Origin: a virus
Direction: 5' to 3' (one strand)
IMG/VR virus record: IMGVR_UViG_3300033571_007047
Coordinates: 1 to 39,889 of that record
DNA length: 39,889 nucleotides
The translations under genes and the position numbers were made by a program. The notes beneath the pieces were generated by a model. It searched no databases, was not told where the DNA came from, and saw only the letters and a program-made list of their open reading frames with translations. Shown here in pieces: positions 38,836-39,889 of the stretch; the stretch's first letter is position 1, and every line of letters starts with the position of its first letter.

Positions 38836-39072
38836 AAAGCATCGTCGGCTCAGGGTGTCAACGATGGCGTTATCGAAATGTGGGGAAACAACGTTAAGTT
38901 CGTCGATCGTTCTGGACTTGCGTTGTACCCACCATCGTGGTCGTCTCTGAACGGGCAGCGTTCTGCCTTAAAACAGTGCCGATTTTTTGGATCGTCAAAC
39001 TCGGGCTACACGGAAGAAACTACGTTTATGTTTGACAGTTTCGTGTTTTACGATGTAAATCCTGGATGGTAA
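38833..39072 (+). pseudogene. Continuation of protein B frame beyond the amber codon (78 aa)
   Basis: After TAG the frame continues with KASSAQGVNDGVIEMWGNNV and ends EETTFMFDSFVFYDVNPGW before TAA. GVIEMWGNN corresponds to SRVRFWQNG of protein A, and TFMFDSFVFYD to SLYMDDIKM, both of which are the last strands of the same fold. So the segment belongs to protein B, and TAG interrupts it. An internal ATG at 38878 gives a 64-residue product but lacks a ribosome-binding site. Confidence 0.75.
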
Positions 39073-39091
39073 CGATGAACTGGGGCGTGTA

Positions 39092-39775
39092 ATGGCAACT
39101 TTTGTACAAGCAAAAGCAAGTACGGCCACGACAGTTGACCAATCGCTGGCGTTTACTGACCCCGTCGTGGCGGGAAATCTGCTGGTGATGGGTATGCGTG
39201 AAGGGGCGACGCCATCAGGCAATCCCACGATCACGGATTCGCTCGGCAATACATGGACACTCGCACAGGCGTTTACAAATCAGTTTGTGTATTACACCAA
39301 AACCGCGTCGTCGGGTGCGTGCACCGTCACGGTCAACTCGCAGGGCACGGTGAGTACGCGCATGATGATCTTAGAGTTTAGTGGAACGTTCGGCACGGCT
39401 CCATTTCATACGGCGGCTACGGGAGTCCAACAAGCTGGGTCTCCGATTACATCAAATGCGGTGACGCCATCTGCGGCCAATGGTGTTATGGTGGCGCTGT
39501 TTGCAAACGAGGGGGCCACTTCAGGGACGATTGCAGTCACCAGCGGAGGATACACGCTTGGCCCGTGTGCCGAGGGCGGTGTAAATACTGGTCGCGTCGG
39601 CCCTGCATACCTCACGTTTAGTAGCGCGTCAGCTTATTCAGTCACGATGAGTATAAGCGCACCGGGCAACGGGACACGGATACAAAATATCGCGTTTGTG
39701 GAAAGCGGTGGTGGTGGCGGTTCTGCTATCGCTGCGATCTCTTCTGGCTACCACGTTCGCAACATTAACAGGTAA
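39092..39775 (+). CDS. Beta-rich tail protein / adhesin C (227 aa)
   Basis: ATG at 39092 follows TAA of a five-codon frame (TAATGG). The product opens FVQAKASTATTVDQSLAFTD and continues with VVAGNLLVMGMREGATPSGN, TDSLGNTWTLAQAF and IQNIAFVE, a pattern I recognise from beta-sandwich phage proteins that accompany fibres. The tail is Gly/Ser/Ala-rich (ESGGGGGSAIAAISSGYHVR). It is the third receptor-binding-type gene in a row. Function inferred from context. Confidence 0.7.
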   Translation: MATFVQAKASTATTVDQSLAFTDPVVAGNLLVMGMREGATPSGNPTITDSLGNTWTLAQAFTNQFVYYTKTASSGACTVTVNSQGTVSTRMMILEFSGTFGTAPFHTAATGVQQAGSPITSNAVTPSAANGVMVALFANEGATSGTIAVTSGGYTLGPCAEGGVNTGRVGPAYLTFSSASAYSVTMSISAPGNGTRIQNIAFVESGGGGGSAIAAISSGYHVRNINR

Positions 39776-39781
39776 CGACTC

Positions 39782-39889
39782 ATGGCGATTGCAGGCATCC
39801 TTAAGCAGAGCACCGCCGCGACGGTCGTTCTTGGCCCGTTCTTGGACGACACAGACGGTAAGACGCCAGAAACTGGGCTGACGATCTCG
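39782..39889 (+). CDS. 5' end of the gene continued at 1-756
   Basis: ATG at 39782 lies seven bases after the preceding TAA and starts MAIAGILKQSTAATVVLGPF, running off the window edge in frame. Joined across the circle junction this gives the 258-residue protein described at 1-756. GACTC-like sequence upstream is a poor ribosome-binding site, but the N-terminus MAIAGILKQSTA matches the usual start of this phage protein type. Confidence 0.85.
   Translation, partial: MAIAGILKQSTAATVVLGPFLDDTDGKTPETGLTIS
39803..39889. repeat. Right copy of 87-bp terminal redundancy
   Basis: Identical to bases 1-87. It shows that the window covers a closed genome of 39,802 bp. Confidence 0.95.

Noticed and set aside
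38878-39072. Separate 64-residue gene starting at ATG 38878
   Set aside because: Same frame as the upstream receptor-binding gene, no Shine-Dalgarno, and its strands complete that protein's fold; better read as its continuation after TAG.
1-39889. Genome-wide recoding of TAG as an amino acid
   Set aside because: TAG properly ends the portal, 14402, endolysin and other genes with the next start placed right after it.
1-39889. tRNA genes, CRISPR arrays, insertion sequences, integrase
   Set aside because: I saw no cloverleaf-like segments with CCA ends, no regularly spaced palindromic repeats with spacers, and no transposase or recombinase motifs. The 11-12 bp array at 31581 has no spacers of CRISPR type.

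Overview
The window is one complete, circularly closed tailed-phage genome. Bases 39803-39889 repeat bases 1-87 exactly, so the unit genome is 39,802 bp and the gene cut by the window edges starts at 39782 and ends at 756. The DNA is GC-rich. A P22/Sf6-like headful-type terminase pair, a long portal, an adaptor, a large stopper-like protein, several big ejection-type proteins, and the lack of any tail tube, sheath or tape-measure gene point to a short-tailed (podovirus-like) phage of an unidentified GC-rich bacterium. No integrase, DNA polymerase, RNA polymerase or tRNA gene was seen.

Layout. (1) The late rightward block runs from small terminase (31974) through a Myb/GcrA-like-domain metallophosphoesterase, a small HExxH metallopeptidase, large terminase, small membrane and basic proteins and receptor-binding candidates, crosses the circle junction, and continues through portal, scaffold, major capsid protein, adaptor, stopper, fibre-like and glycine-rich proteins and four internal virion proteins to a holin candidate and an M15 endolysin (18881), closed by a terminator at 18910-18942. 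(2) The rightward replication block (19021-28303) carries a possible ssDNA-binding protein, small HTH proteins, a Cas4/RecB-like nuclease with a four-Cys set, an HTH initiator-like protein, a PP-loop (PAPS-reductase-like) enzyme, a TOPRIM primase-DnaB helicase fusion, a RusA resolvase, a C5-cytosine methyltransferase and an Ead/Ea22-like protein, ending at a perfect-stem bidirectional terminator (28309-28341). (3) A leftward block of small genes (31463 down to 28346) contains a GP88-family protein and many small proteins, punctuated by promoters and terminators. (4) A 510-bp divergent region (31464-31973) carries 11-12 bp repeats, hairpins and promoter-like sites ahead of the small terminase.

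How the genes fit together. Almost all genes in the two rightward blocks are joined by ATGA, GTGA, TTGA or TAATG overlaps, so they are likely read from a few long coupled transcripts. Replication probably uses the primase-helicase with the host polymerase; RusA and the PD-(D/E)XK nuclease would resolve and process branched DNA before headful packaging. The methyltransferase, and possibly the PP-loop enzyme, may modify phage DNA.

The most unusual features are: an in-frame TAG that splits a receptor-binding candidate whose reading frame and fold continue for 78 codons; three perfect inverted repeats packed into 209 bp of the methyltransferase gene; an iteron-like array and a 15-bp inverted repeat around the small terminase; and a promoter-terminator unit on the minus strand that would yield a roughly 90-nt RNA.
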